64,000 nucleotides of DNA from Spirodela intermedia (GCA_902729315.2 LR746266.1:4474759-4538758), one strand, 5' to 3'. Shown: positions 46,731-61,300, counted from the stretch's first letter. Program-made: numbers and translations. Notes: generated from the letters alone by a model not told the origin.

Positions 46731-48506
46731 CTATGAGATGTTTTCGAAATATGAAGGAGGGATTTCCGAGGGGGAGAGCATCGTGCCCACACACTTGAAC
46801 TGTGCAAGATTGAGGAGGATCAGTCGGTTTTCCAGATAATCGGCTTCAGATCGAGCAAGAAACAAAGAGAACATCAACCCAACTGACCTTGTGCTGCTTA
46901 TATTTGTCTCTGATTGCCACCAGAGACGAAGCCTTCCTGTTGAGCTGCATATCGTGGATGGCTTGGACGCAATCGTCGAGCTCAGATGGCTTATAACCAG
47001 AGTAATGTTGAAGAGTAGGCGTCTGAAGATCAAATGCGCGAGAACTATGAACATTTTTTCAGAAGGAAATATGATGAGGATGAGCATGCAGCCCTGGTAA
47101 GCGCTTACCCAAGGGTGGGTGTCTGGATTCATGGTGAATCTTGCTAGAAAAACTGACGACGCAGCGACGACCGACGGCAGGAATCGGGTACAGCTGTAAT
47201 CCAGTAAACTCAGCTCCGCAAGGTAATTGCTCATGAACTCCAACTGCAGACTTGGCGACTGCAAGATAGTTTAAGCTCAGTCAGATGATACGAGTGAAGG
47301 AACTGCACCAAAGCGCGCGTTGACCTTGATGTGGACCAGGGAAATGAATCGATAGGGTGCCATGGAAGGACCTTGCAGTCATCTTGACCCGCCCGTATGA
47401 ATCTCCTGAGAAAAGTCTTAATCGTCGGATTGCCCATCTCAAACTTCAGAAACTTGAGGATTTCACTTTCCATCTTGACGACCTGCAGCGGCAGTCCACG
47501 ATCACGCGGGTCCCCCCAAGTTCAGAGTTCACGAAAAGGCAAGAACTAGTTGCACAAGGAGATGAGCTCGGGATTAATCTATCCGATCAAACAGCATAAA
47601 TAAATAAATCAGGGGAACTACCTCTTCCTTGGTGTACGTATTATCCGTAATGTAGCAGAAATCTTCAACATGAGGGGGGCTGATCTCCTCATATTTCCTG
47701 CAAAAAACCAGAAAAAAGAAAGGGGGTTTCTCATTTGACCCAAGAACAAGGGAGAAAATAACGGAAGCAGGACACAATCAGAAGCAATCGCAGATTCCGG
47801 TGTGTACTTACGACGCAATAAGCATGCAGGAAACGCCCAGGAGCTGAAGCCTTTGCCTATTAATGGGGTTCGATGATAGAAACCTGTCGATGTAGGAGAT
47901 TGTGAGATAGAGAGTGTCGGAGATTAGCTTGTATTCCTCCGCCACCTCCACAAGCCAATCCACGAGAATGCCTCTCATGTTCGCCGTCACGTCCTTCTGC
48001 ACCGCCTCGATGAAGTCAGCCAGCGGCCGCCTCTTCGATTCCACCTGAGTCGGAGCAAAAAGATTGGCGAATCAGAGATCAGAAGAGAACAAGATCTGCC
48101 CCGACCACACGGCGGCTGGGAAAGGCACGTCGACTACCTCCATGGAGCGGAGGTAGCGGTAGATATCTGGTGCATAATGGGCGCAGAGCTGAGGATCACC
48201 GATACTCGAGTCGATATCGACGACGGCGGTGCCATTCACCAGAGGCTTCTCTCTCTCTTCTCCCTTCTGCTCATCAGGCTGCACCTGGGGCCTCTTCTTC
48301 CGTCCCCGGGACTTGGGCTTGTCACCCTCCTCCTTGAGCCCCAACGGCGGACGGGACCCGGCGGTCGCATTCGACAGGTTCCGCAGCTCGCCGAGGACAA
48401 CCCGCTGCCGCTTATCGGCCGCATGGGCCGTCCTCGGGCCGTCCTCGGGCACCCTCTTCCTCGCCGCGGAGCGGGTGACGCGAGCGCAGTTCTCCTTATC
48501 AGCCAT
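46731..48506 (-). CDS. Cyclin-A3 (G1/S-type plant A cyclin)
   Basis: Seven exons (48506-48138, 48044-47812, 47697-47622, 47482-47372, 47258-47109, 47022-46888, 46799-46731) encode 380 residues, normal for CYCA3. The N-terminus carries a KEN box (residues 4-6, MADKEN) and a destruction box RVVLGELRN (35-43), both targets of the anaphase-promoting complex. The cyclin box starts with MRGILVDWLVEVAEEYKL, followed by YLTISYIDRFLSSNPINRQR, LLGVSCMLIASKYEEISPPH and the C-terminal fold (FMSNYLAELSLLDYSCTRFL, QHYSGYKPSELDDCVQAIHD). It binds a cyclin-dependent kinase; CYCA3 members act from G1/S into S phase in the nucleus. Basic RGRKKR at about residue 70 is a likely nuclear signal. Confidence 0.95.
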
Positions 48507-49283
48507 GGCAGAAAGCAGGACCCCCCCCTAGCGGCAAAGGAAGAGGGAGAGAAATGAGGAAGGATCCCGCAGAAGGAGGCAGCAGAGGAAGAAGCACCGT
48601 GGAGGGAGGGGGCCCTTATGAGGGAGGTTGGAGGGGGAGAGGGAGTCCGCCATTTTTTCAAGTTTTTCGAATTTCAGTCTTTTTACACTTTCACAGCGCC
48701 GCGCCCCTCCGATGGGAGGGAGCGGGGAGGAGGGAGGAGGGCCGCCATCGTCTTTCGTTTTTATCCGTCTGATTCTGCTCTCCTGATGGCGGCGCCAGCG
48801 GCGGTTTCAAAATTCGGGCTCATCGACTTTCCCTCATCAACGGCTTGGCGGGTCTCTGAAAGCGGCCATTTTTGATCTCCCTCCATCCATATTCCCCCCC
48901 CCCCCCCCCGCTGCGACCTACCCTTTTAGAGAGAGAGAGAGAGACCCAAAACGTGAGCGCGGTGAGGTTAAGTCGCGCTATTGTTTTCACCGTGAAAAAC
49001 GGGCCTTCGATCAGGTCAACGTGCTGAACGGGCGGTTCACATCCTTTCGAAGAGAGATCAGGAGAAAAAGATTATTCTTTTCGGAGGAAGGATGCGCTCC
49101 CAGGATCGCCCATCTAACGGATATTAGGTGCCCATCTCGTATTATTTTCCCCCCGGTGAAAGATTATGCGCCCTTTATCAAATCCTCAAGAAAAAAAATG
49201 TTTCTTGGAGAGGAATCGTCCCCTGTACCGCGCTAATCAAAAGTCTTTGACTCGAGCGAGACTACATTGGGACCATACCCATC

Positions 49284-49329
<46 letters not shown>

Positions 49330-50390
49330 GATTAGCGATCAGATTGATGGTTCTGAAACAGTAAGCGATATCAAAACCAGGAAGAGTTTGTTGTTCATAC
49401 TACTAGTCGTTGCGAGTGAGTTCATGCGGTCAAATTACTTGCATGAGTCAAACAAACAGAAATCTCCATCATCTACCGGCGTTTGATGCTCTGCTGGTCT
49501 TGGGCTTTGACCTGCCTGATATGGGTCAAAGTTCCCGTATCAATTAATCCTGAAATGACTATTTATATTCTTGTTAATTCACGAAAATATGTACTTTGGA
49601 TGGTCAGATGCTTGGTTAAGTCATCATCTTGTCCCAACAGGGAGATTTCCTTCAAGAAAGCACATTTCAATGTGAACATCAAGATCCACTGCACCGGGTC
49701 TAATCGGGAATTAAATTTTTTTTATCAAGAATGGTGGAAGTTTTTTTTTGAGAAACAATGTTTCTACGATACATCCGACCTCTGATTATCTGGTATTCTC
49801 TCCCGTTCTTGCAGAGTTTCCACCCGGTCAAAGCATCATAAACCTCTGACTTTTGGATCTGCTCCAGAGTTGGTTGGTCAACCACGGTACAGATCAGAAC
49901 ATCAGCATTCTTCATTCTGCATTCGTTCCATAGCGAACTGAATCCAACAGCTGGCCGCTCAATAACAGGCGTTGACGCCCAACTGGACTTACTCGGTGCT
50001 GAGGCCGAATGTGAAGCTATTTCCGACCCAGGAAGGTCTGACAGAAAAACAAGAATCATGCCATTGACTGACAGAACTGGAAGCTCTGTCATGCACGGCT
50101 GGACTCTGATGCTGGAATAGAAGCAATCGTAGCCGACGATGAGCCCACATCTCTAGTTCTGTAGCATGCATTAGACCAAGGAAAGAAGAGCTTCAGGCAC
50201 ACTCAGACCGTCATCCCCACCAAAGATGATGAGAAAAAAATCACTCAGCATCGATGGGTTCCCTCTAGACATCAGCAGAAGTTCCCCATTCCAGTTCCAG
50301 CTCGAATCCAATGCACAATTGGAACTCATCTGAGAGGATTCAGAGCCGTGCAGCGTTCTCACAGATGGTAGCAACAGATGGCCTGTTGCC
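48507..50390. other. Spacer between cyclin A3 promoter and HAT3.1 3' end
   Basis: Contains the cyclin promoter/leader, a poly-C run at 48895-48909, a GA tract at 49284-49324, and an unexplained minus-strand frame at 49700-50092 (109-130 residues; includes SLWNECRMKNADVLICTVVD and QKSEVYDALTGWKLCKNGRE). That frame looks protein-like but I do not recognise it; it lies just beyond the HAT3.1 stop codon and could be a 3' UTR relic, an alternative C-terminal exon or a small gene. Confidence 0.45.
49284..49324. repeat. (GA)n microsatellite
   Basis: About 20 uninterrupted GA units. Confidence 0.93.
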
Positions 50391-53300
50391 TCACTTGCTC
50401 CTTCTCTTCCTCAGCTCTCGCTTCAGTAATACCTGTCGATCGATCGGTGGTTCTCCGGCCAGCTTTTCCCTTCTAGCACCACTGTCGCCGTTATCTCCAG
50501 CTTCACAAGGGTTAACATGGTGCGATTCAGCCAGTGTTCCAAGGTTATTATAGCCTTTGCTGGAGCTCTTCCCACTGCCTCTGGCTGGACCCACTTGCCT
50601 GGTTGAGGCACGAGAACTATGACGGGCATTTTCAAACCATTTACCCACCTGGAATTGCAACATTGGTTACCAAATGGCAAGGCATATTTGGTGAACACTT
50701 TCTTTTCAAATGAAAAACATGTCAGATATCAAACCTTCCGTACAGTCATCCCAAGTTCTCTTGCCAGGCTCTCTTTAGCGTCACGAGTGGGGTATTGGTT
50801 TGATCTAAAAGATTCCTGAAGTTTCTGCAACATGTTTGAAGATCAGAGGCGCCATCAGTGAAAAGAGCTTACTGAACGGAAAAGAATGTCAACAATTTAA
50901 CAGTAAAAAAACTATATATATACGTTCTGGATTAGGATTCTCTGCGGCACTAAACAATTAGTGAAGAGCTAATCATTAATCCATTTTTGTTATCATTGCC
51001 TCAATCAGGGGTAAATGACAGGATATTGCCCAAGAATGTTAGGCACCCTATGAATTACCATTGTGGAAGGAGAATCTGAGGTATATACCCATAGAAAGTA
51101 GAGAAAAAACATGTACCCAGGTAAATATAAATCCAAAGGGAAGAAAACTAAGCTGCCAGCAGAATCACTAGTCAGCCATGAAATATTCGAATACCTGGTA
51201 AACGGCTGCACCATACTTAGATCGAGACGACAGGGAGGGCCGCTTCCCCTTAGAATCAGGTTGCTCGGAGTCCGTTTTTGGTCTAGTCGCTGAAGGAGTT
51301 ATCAGTTCTGTCTGCACCTTTCTGCGGGATTTTGCTTTCTGACTACTATTAATGTCAGAACAAACAGGAGACGTCACTATGCGTTCCCCGTCCAACTTCT
51401 TTTTGCGCTTGGAGTTACTTTCATTTTCAACAACTTCACTACCACTTTTAATTAATCCTTCAGTATCATTGTCATTTGTATCAGCAGTCAAATTCGCTGG
51501 TGTACTCGTATCAGCCCACTCTTCATCATCACTGGAATCTGACGAATTGTTCCCATATACTTCCTTTTAAATTACAAAAAGCATAATCTATCAGATTCTA
51601 GATCAAAACATGATTATCATCAGATGAAATTTCAATGACTAAAGCAATAGAATTATAACCATTTATATAAGATTATTGCCAAAAAATTTGCACAAAAATT
51701 AACAGTATTGAATCAATTTGAAACCACATAATCTCCCTATATCCTTGCTTCTAAGAAGTTCGTGAACATGGAAAGTTGCGCCATTTCTAATGAAAATTTA
51801 GACTATTTCGGTATGGAGTTGGGATAACCCGTGGCTCAGATTTTTGGCTTTACCAGTCACGTGAGAGAATCAGCTACTTCCGATAAACCATAGTCGGATC
51901 AAATCAAAGAGCCTCAAGCTACTTTTTTTTCTGGTACTGGTGCCACTAATACGGGAATGAATTGGCATCACAGTTGTCATAAAAGAGCCACCATCGCATA
52001 GAAACCCCTTAAAAAGGGACCGCCATGAATCTGGCTTGATAGATTTGTATTATTATAACCGATATGGCGAGAGCCAACAAGATTTTTGAGGGTTCTACGT
52101 TGGACTTCAACCCGAGATTGTCAATCCAGTGAGAGAGAAAAACCTGACTTGTCTTTCAAAAAATGCTAATGAAATGCATTGTTTTAGGCACTTAGATGCT
52201 CCCAAGTGACTCACTTAGATCAACTCAAAATTATTCACTTATTGTGTATCTGTTCTTCAGGAAGCTACCATGAGGCCGAATCTAGTTGTTTAACAAAAAA
52301 ACGTGCGCGCAGACTGCTGACCATGCGCAACTTCCAAGCAGCAACTACAGAATCACCATAATTCCTTAAAGTCTAAGCTGACGATCCGATCCTTGATATT
52401 CCTGGGGAATCCCTAAAAACGACTACCTCTGCCCCCTCCCCCAAACACTCCATTCTTTCATACATGAATGGCGCTGATGCAGAACAAACATGCCAATCTG
52501 ACCCTGGCAGACCCAAGTTGCCGATTGAATGCAGTTTTCAGAGACCATGGATCAACCCACTGGCTGATCTGGGCGGGATTAGAAACGGATTGGGTCTGGC
52601 CAACGAGGCCAACTGATTGGGCATTAGATGCCATGTCCTCAACTCTCTTCTTAATAAGCCCGAAGGACATTTGGAATTTCTTCCAAACTAACACCAGGTT
52701 CCCCCCCCCCCCAACCAAAATGCAACTATACTGCCGCCCAGCATTCCATTTCTTCTTTATTAGGCCATATCTTCCTCCACCATGCCAGCATCTCTTGCAT
52801 GTCCCACGGTTCCATCCACCACACTTGTAAATACTTGTTGATGCCTCAATTGTATATATTTCAATTTCACAAGAGGATTTTGTCCATGTACTTCCACCAT
52901 ACTCTTCAACACAATCGCTGTAGGCTGACAAAAAATATGAGAATGCAATTGCTCATTGCCTTCCATTCCCAGCTACTCATTTCCTCACCAATGTGCTACA
53001 CAACACCAAGGGATCTTATATCATCGACAACCGCACAAGTTCTAGCTAAAATACAGCAAAGAACCCATGAAATGTATCTTTCATATCCTCCTGGTTACAA
53101 TGTCTCAATAAGAGTTGTATAGAATAGGTAAAAGTTCTAGCTAAAATATGCAACTTTTCATTAATAATAATATGTATAGATCATGGAACTGTTCGAACAC
53201 AACAATTAACGGGAAGATCTGATCAGAATAAGTAATAAAAATATGAGCCAACTGGTATCTCCCGGATGACACGTAACTGCATGTAAACTCGTTCTTATTA

Positions 53301-56300
53301 ACAATACCTCACAGCGGAGAGGCTAGAAGTACTCTGGCACCACTCACGATCTCTTGCAGACCAGGGATTTCCTCCACCTGAACGAAGTTAGTCGATTATG
53401 TTGTGAGACCTCACATAAAGTCCCCCTCTACCTAGAGGAATCTGATAGTATATTCACCAAAAAGTCAAGCCTATCATGTCAATGTTTAATCATCCCGTAG
53501 CTCAGAGCCTGACTTTAATCCTACCAAGACATATCTTATTTTCCCAAGAGTTACATTCCTACTAAAACTTGTAAGACTTTAATTCTTGTCCACATTTGCT
53601 CATCGCCCCAACGCAACAAAAGAGTAACTACGTAGACATGTAGCACCAAATAACACATCTTAATGTAATGAAACAATTGTCATACCACTGATTTTGACCC
53701 GACAACCAATGAATACATACCCGTAAGTATGACCAACAAGAAAAGAACAAGGATAGCACTCATTTGGCATTCTGAGATATTCTGGCACATCATCACCAAT
53801 GTACTGTCTATTACAAAGTCCTATTATCACTGAAAGCAGCACAGTGTGTTTACCATTTCTAAGTTAAAGTTATTCGGCCCTCCCAGTAAAACCAATTGAC
53901 TATTCATGGAGTAGGTTCTCTGCACAATCACGCACTCAGCTTTACAATAATAAAAATTCGTAAAAAGTTCCTTCACACAACGGCAAATTATTGGGCATCC
54001 ACCTAAAAAATCTGTACGTAATAAATGAAAATTACCCATCCTCACAATTGTTGATTCACTTTCATAGTAAATAATACAGGACTATTCTTGATATTTTAAC
54101 CATACAGAGAACTGCTACCAGAATCTCCCTCGGAAATTGTTATTCCTGAGAACAGCTATTTCGACGCACAACAAGGGAGATGATGTACACCCACAACCTG
54201 AAGATACTCAATATAGAATGCCTGGAGAAAATACTGATGGAATGCTTACTGATAGGATTGAGATGTTGTCTTAGCCATTAAAAAACGTGCACCAAACTTC
54301 TAAAACGACTCCTTTTGCTACCTCATGCCCTCTACTTGGCACCACAGGATACCTCAGGAGGACCTGTAAGAAGCAGCAACACTAAATATATCCCTTCTGC
54401 CCCTGACTATGCTCTGTCCCTAAACGAAAAACACATCTCCATCAATCTAAAATCGCCCAGACTATCTCACCACGGATCTCAATCCCAGCTCTCATGTGCA
54501 CAGAGAATGAACTTGAAGGCTTCCCACACATCCAGTTCAGCTAATGGAAAAAATGATTCTCCATCCTTTTCCCAATCAGATATAGTTTTCGAAAAAGAAA
54601 AATAAAGTACAAGAAACACGCTTGCCATTAAATTTTCATGATGAGAACTTACTTCGTATAACTTCTTGTAGTCCAGATGCTCTCGCTGCCTTTTACTTGA
54701 CAGTGGGACAACATTTTCTTGGCCCCGTTCTGACTCTAAAGAGAAAAGTGCAGACTTAACAGACAAAGGACCTGTGTCACTTCCTTCACCAAGACTTGGA
54801 TGCTTGGATATTGGGGATGCTGAAGCTTCATTAACAGACAAAGGACCTGTGTCACTTCCTTCACCAAGCCTTGGATACTTGGATATTGGGGATGCTGAAG
54901 CTTCGTTAGCATCAGAGATCTCATTACTCAGAGAATTTAAATCATCAGTATCTGATGTGAAATCTGATTCATCAGATCTTGAAGAATCTTTTGCAGAGTT
55001 CTCATTATGTTCTTGTCTCTCAGGGTCATACTCGTGGTCCTCAGAATCATCCGAGGGGAGTCCAAAGTTCTGATTATGAATATCACGATTTAAAGTTCCA
55101 AAATCCTCAGATGTAGATGTAAAATCTGATTCATCAGAGCTTGATCCTTCCTTCACCCCTTCATCGGCTTCAAAGGTTTCAGCTCCGAGGTCATCAGGAT
55201 CATAATCATGATCTTCAGAATCATCTGATGGCAACCCCAGATTATCATGTTGACCATCTTCAGACCCAAAGCCAGCCACCTCAGGGAATACTTTCTGCAA
55301 GTCACAGAAGCAGACATACAGTTGATAAACGTCACTAGAGATTCATCTTGAAAATTCTACACAAGATAAAATGTGTCCATTTACCTTCCACTCGTCTTTG
55401 ATCGAAAGGTCTGTTCCTTGTTTCTCGTTAATTAAGTCAATGCAATCTACTTTACAATCACAAGCAGGACACAACCAACCTTCATCATCAGGGGGAACTG
55501 AAAACAGCAATTCAGAAATAAGCACAAAATACATAAGAGTCACACCAGACCAAACATCATATCTTTAATCTGGGAAGAAAGTTAGTAATTACTGTCATCA
55601 GTTAACAAATGAGGATTCAGACACTTCTGGTGAAAACCTCGATCACAAATGCCATCACAAAGTATAATATCATTCTCTGCAGAGACATCCATCGATTTGC
55701 ATTTGGCACAGAAAATCTGCAATGTTGTTCAGATAGAAATCAGCATTAGGTATTCTTCATGCTAATTGGAAAGCAACACGATACTGGTCTAGGAAAAAGA
55801 AGGATGTACAAAATTGAGATGTTTATATATAAATATATCAGGATAAGTTAAGTCAAAACCACACATACAGAAAACCTTGCATGAAAGATAAGGAGCCTCA
55901 GAAGACAGTAGCATAAAACAGAAGCAAACTATGTGACTTATTCCTACGACGGTTCCCTGTCTTATTTATGCAGAACTTCAGTATTATTTAACTTGTTATT
56001 TTCATTGTACTTTCGTGTAAGTTATTTTCTCATTATGTATTTCAATGTTTGACATAGCATTTTTTCACTTCAACGGGTAAAACCTTCTTGGATGTGGCTT
56101 TAGTTGATATGTTAAGATACCAATTATGCATTGCTTTTTCTAGAATTCCGATATTTTCCCTTGCCATCCAACAAACAAAAACTAGTATCCGTCACGTGGC
56201 CCCCACTCCAAAGATGGTTCTTTCCTGGCAACTCATATGTAGAAGGCATTCACATATCAGGCTGACAGCCCACAAAACCCTCTTTAGACTTCAGGAAGGA

Positions 56301-59300
56301 TTCTCAAAGGTACTAACCGGCCCTAGACTGATGGCGAGAAAGAGTTACCTAGTGATAAATATTGAATCTTCAGGTTTCCACTGTCGTGCTTTTTGTTCTG
56401 TTTACAAATACTAAATAAAAAGTCACCGGGCACCAACCCATATACTCAGACAAACAAAAAACCAAACACAGACTGATTTAAGTAAAACAGAGATTACATA
56501 CATCTTCACTGCAGATTTCCCCTTCAGAATCGAATAAAGAATCATCCAGCTTTCCCTCATAAATCGAAAACTCTAGTTGCTGAAATAGACTACGAATTTT
56601 CATTTTGCAGCGTACGATTTCAGATTTAGCTCTCTGAAGTTCCATCTCAGGCTTAATCTTTTCCGAGCTGCAAAAACACAATAGTTACAAAAAAAAAGAA
56701 GAGTAGCACACTATATACAGTTTTGTGATGGCAACACATATCTAACATATGTATCACAAGCAGATCCAGACAAACAACAGGCTATAGTTTTTTTATGCAG
56801 TTTCTTAAATGTGTAGTAAATCAGCAATGTCTTTCACCAAAGTAAAAAATTAAAATCCAACAGAGAAATTTACACAAATAATGGTCTAGCTCTACACCAC
56901 AAAGAAGAAAATGACAGTGTTAAAGCACGGGAAATTTCTTCTCAGCTCATTTAATAGATTCTATGGAGATGGAGAATGCAGATGTTGGTGGTAAGTTTGG
57001 TATGGAAGACACGGCACAGTCCAAAATGAGAACTTTATATAGAAATTAATCCACAAATTTCAACCTATCGGAGATGGAATTCAAAAATTTATGCACAATA
57101 AAAGCAATAAGATTTCAAAGGAGTAAATAGCGATTACGAATCATATTGCAGTGGATTCTGGGATGGTGGATACAGTATGTAAGATTAAACTTCAAATAGT
57201 AGAAAATTATGATGATGAATATACCTACAGATATCAAGGATTTAATGTTACATCAGGAAGACATCTGTCCATTGACTGAAGAGATTAAATGGTGGAAAGC
57301 ACTAATCAACATTGATTAGGTCCATTGAAAGGAGGAAGAGAAACATTAGAATATTCAAACAAGAGTTCAAAAACCTACAGATGATTGTCAACATAGCTAT
57401 GATGCGGGAAGAGTGATGAGACGAAGGAATATAGACTGAGGATGATACCTACTCTATTTTCCTGACTACGATTAAGGAGAGAAAGAATACTTAGAATAAC
57501 GTTACCTGAGTTAAGAGGGTATTCTTTTTTTCTTTCTTTTGTTTTCAGGATTTTAATTTTGTGCCGCTTCTTTATTTACACACTTCTCCTTTTGTGTATA
57601 ATAGAGAACTTGTTCGCTCAAAAAACAAAGCAGAAGAAAACATCGCATATACCAGTTTCAAGCCCATTTCAAAGACAGGAACTGGAGACACTGAAGTTTC
57701 ACACTGAACTTTGAGAAGGATAATGCAATTCATATTTGAGATGTGAAGCCACATACTTTTCCTTGGGTTTACAACTACATTCATTTTTTTCTGGAGATAT
57801 TCTAAACATATGTCAGAGACTCGAAAGATAATTGTCTATTTCTGATACATCATAAACCAGAGCCAATGAACATCTTTGCCGTAGCTTCCATTTTATGTCA
57901 ATTAACCCGACGTTCATTTTATATCATAATCTCCATAGTTTATGCTAATTAACATAACCTCCTCTTTTGTCAAAAAAATTAAAGTTTCCCGTGTTTCAAA
58001 CAACCAAAGCACGCCTGTTCGCTTCTTGAGCAAACCAAAGGACATAACACCTCAAATCCACCTTCCCTAGAATAAACATCCGTACCGCCAAAAATGAGGT
58101 TCAACAATTGATTCAATTTTCCTCGTTATCAGTAACAAAATTCAATCTCTAACACTCCTGTTCATACTTTACATAAATACTCGAATGTTTTAAACTACCA
58201 AAGCTTTTAAACTTCAGCTGGGAATTTAATATAGAAAATTGTAAACTATTCGAATGTTTTACGTTGAATAAACACCATCACTAATTTTCATAAGTTGAGA
58301 AACTTTGACAGGGATAGTATTCATGGTATTGAACAAAATAAAATATTACGGTGTGTAAATTGCTAGAAAAGGTGATTCAGTGTCTAACATGTCTTAACAT
58401 TATGACTAATGATTTCTATAATTCACATAATCCATTAAACTTGCTCATCTACCTACCCAGACATTACACCCTACTTGCTTTTTCACCCACCCTAAACATG
58501 CTTGTATATGAAATTTTCAAATGGCAACGGCAAAGATACATTTATGCCAGTTGTAACCATTTTAATGGGGCCGCAAGTGTATCCTGAATGATACCGTTCA
58601 TCGCACAACTTACTTTACACCAAACTATCTAACTTGAATATAAACCATTTTAAAAATTACAAATCAACTAGGGTGTGAAAGCGTTATATCAAGGTATAAA
58701 ATGTAACCATTAAATTCCCCAGGGGACAAGTATGAAGGAGTCTTCAATAAAAAAAAAATAGAAGACAAGAATCAACAGTCGGAGACAGGCATACAGAATA
58801 GGCTAACCTCTGTCCTTTCCAGCCTTCACCAGCATATGCATCAATAAGATTCTGCTCATAGCTCATGCGATGCAGTAAATATCTCACACTTTTCCTGGTT
58901 CTCGAAAATTCATCATTTGATGCACTCTGTGTTTTTCTCCTTCTTTTACGCTTGTCTTTAACGAAATTCACTGGACTGCTGGTCAATGGAGGCAGAGATC
59001 TAGTAGCAGACTTTGACATCGAGCGAAGGACTCTAGAACTGCTAAATGAAGATCTTAAAAGGTATGTTCTGCCCCTCCTTATTGCAACCTTCTTCCCATA
59101 TCGGGACAATCTTCCAGCACTCTTTGTCAGTACTTTTTGTTTCTCCAACGCCTCAGGTGTAGGACTAGTTTCATTAGGACCTTGAGGTGTTTCAGAATCG
59201 GAGTGCACACTCCGCCCTGTTGATTGGCTACCAACACTTTGAGGCTCGAAGCCATACTCCGGTTTTTCCACACATGTTGAGCTTAAATCATTGACTTGGA

Positions 59301-59316
59301 GATTATCTTCTTCCAT
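50391..59316 (-). CDS. HAT3.1: PHD-finger homeodomain protein HAT3.1
   Basis: Eight exons (59316-58808, 56667-56502, 55716-55593, 55497-55385, 55294-54653, 51563-51195, 50824-50735, 50648-50391) give 756 residues. Order: basic N-terminus with [20 protein letters not shown], the PHD-associated helix ([20 protein letters not shown]), a PHD finger from about residue 226 ([35 protein letters not shown]), a long acidic region with two [14 protein letters not shown] blocks, DYKKLYE, and a divergent homeodomain ending [17 protein letters not shown] (helix 3, about 666-682). HAT3.1 is a nuclear factor thought to read histone H3 and bind DNA. An in-frame duplication lies in the acidic exon. An upstream in-frame Met at 59373 would add 19 residues. 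Introns of 2.1 and 3.1 kb are the largest in the window. Confidence 0.94.
52458..52931. other. Unexplained open stretch in HAT3.1 intron 5
   Basis: Both strands stay open for over 350 nt (157 residues on minus, 120 on plus), unlike the surrounding AT-rich intron. Neither translation matches a family I know. A degraded transposon piece is possible but no terminal repeats were found. Confidence 0.3.
54757..54906. repeat. 75-bp tandem duplication inside HAT3.1 exon 5
   Basis: Two head-to-tail 75-bp copies (54757-54831 and 54832-54906) differ at about three positions. Being a multiple of three, the copies stay in frame and give a doubled 25-residue block ([10 protein letters not shown](Y/H)P(R/S)LGEG... 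ending TGPLSV). Confidence 0.92.
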
Positions 59317-61300
59317 TAAATATATACAAAGATCCGAATGCGTAATAAAACGGGCTACGGAGGGATCGATCAAGTTAGATAATTGAATATCTACAAGTCA
59401 TGCGAACCACCAACAGCTCCACCCTATAAAATAAAGTTCAAAGTAATAAATAAAGCACGCACTGGAAGAAAAAAAGAAAGACAAATTACAAAAAGATATG
59501 GATGCATATGGATAATCAAGAATGTTACATTCCGAGGTGCTGTAAATCAAAACCAAACAAAATCAAGCAAATAAAAGGTCTTCAATCCGTGTATAGACTT
59601 TGTTTGACATTTTTTTGTCCTCTGGTACGTTAAGAGCGTTAAAATGACTACAGTAATAAATAGAGTAACATCACGAGTAGTTTGACAATGGATATATCAC
59701 AGCTCCCTTATCTGTTTATCTGAGCGGTCTGCATTATTTATAATGGGTCACGTACTTTTCAATTTACTGACAATGCTCCCGTACCTGTCGGCAACCCTGT
59801 GAGAAAAGTACAGGAACAGTGGGACGACCCGTATTCTGCTATCCCACGGAAGACAAAATTAGCAACTTCGGCGCCTAATACACAAATTGGTCACCAAAGA
59901 AGACAAAAGGACCTCTGTTGACATTTATTTTCTACATTCCATCGCGAATACAAAAGATAAGGTGGATATGTCGTTAAAAAAAAGGGAAAGTGGTGGAAAC
60001 CTGACTCTAGATGAAATATTCTTGGAGGAACAAAATTTAAGCCCTACACTTGTTTTTTGCGCTCCCCACTAAAATCATGCCATCATGCCTAACGAGGTTT
60101 CTATCACCCTCATTTATTTCAGTGGAGCAGGATAAACAAAGAGCCCAGATGAACGAAAAATATTTGCTCGTGTTATTCAATAATGACCCAGAAACCATGC
60201 AGAGCATATTAGTAGAATAGCTGAGCTTTATGACGCATAACATTCAACAGAATCCGATAGAGTCGTGCCAATGCGTTTATATTGATCACAGATCATCCAC
60301 ATCTGCTTCCAGTTCAAAAGGAATCTGCTCACTGAACAAGATTCTTAGAGAAAGCCGGCCAAAAGAATGGGAGGCGCGGGCGCACTCAACTTATCAAGTC
60401 CCCGTGCTAGGAAAAAAATGCACTCGCTAGCCAAGAATCATCATCCAAAAAGGCAGAACAAAAACCGACGATCATCCAACTTTTAGAGAACACCAAAGCA
60501 CCGACCGAATAAATCATTCCCTGATACACTGTCCTGGCTCCAACTTCTGCGACCTTTTCGCTATTCACTAGGACACGGGACGTGATAACACCGGAGGAGA
60601 AGTGGGGAAAGAGATACACGTTACAGGCAGATAGGTGGGGAGGAGACGGAAAGCCAGTTACCCTTCTCGAGCTCCGGGTTTAGGCGGCTTATGTTGCCTT
60701 CTGCCAGCGCGGAGAGGACAGGGGAGTACCGCATTTCGAAGGTGGGCTGCTAGGGGGCAGGAACAAGCGATCCCCCTGGGTCCGTTCCCCGTTCGTCGCT
60801 ATGGCGGTGAGGGAGATGGAGGAGACGGCAGCTGGAGCTGGCGACCCCAGCTTCCTCTTCTTCTTCTTGGGCCAGCCGCCTTTCGTGCTCGTTGACAACG
60901 TCTCTCTTCTTCTTTCCGGCTCCGAGCCCTGCATCTGCCCTCCTCGAAAACACACTTCCGAGAAACCCACGATCGGCCCAATAAAAACTCGGCCCGATAA
61001 GTAGCTCACTTGGGCCCATCGGTCTTTAGCGCAAGACGGGCCTCGATCCATTTTTCTAGGTCATCTCCAGGCTCCATCTTCTGCAACTCGTCGTTGTCTA
61101 TCCTTTTCGGGGCATATTTTATTTATTTCATATATTCCTAAAACTAACATTTTGGCTGTTTATGTCGCGGAAAAATAGTGCCCATTACAAATCTAATGCC
61201 AGACGAGAGTTACACGAGTAGAAAGAGACAATTGTGTCCATCAAAATCCGCCATGGCTTGACTCTTTCTCGCCGAATAGTTGACCCTCACCGGGAACAAC
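59317..61300. other. HAT3.1 upstream region
   Basis: Probable 5' UTR and promoter of HAT3.1 on the minus strand. Around 60960-61020 there are several GGCCCA/TGGGCC elements (site II-like), usual in promoters of proliferating-cell plant genes. No coding sequence is recognised. Confidence 0.5.
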
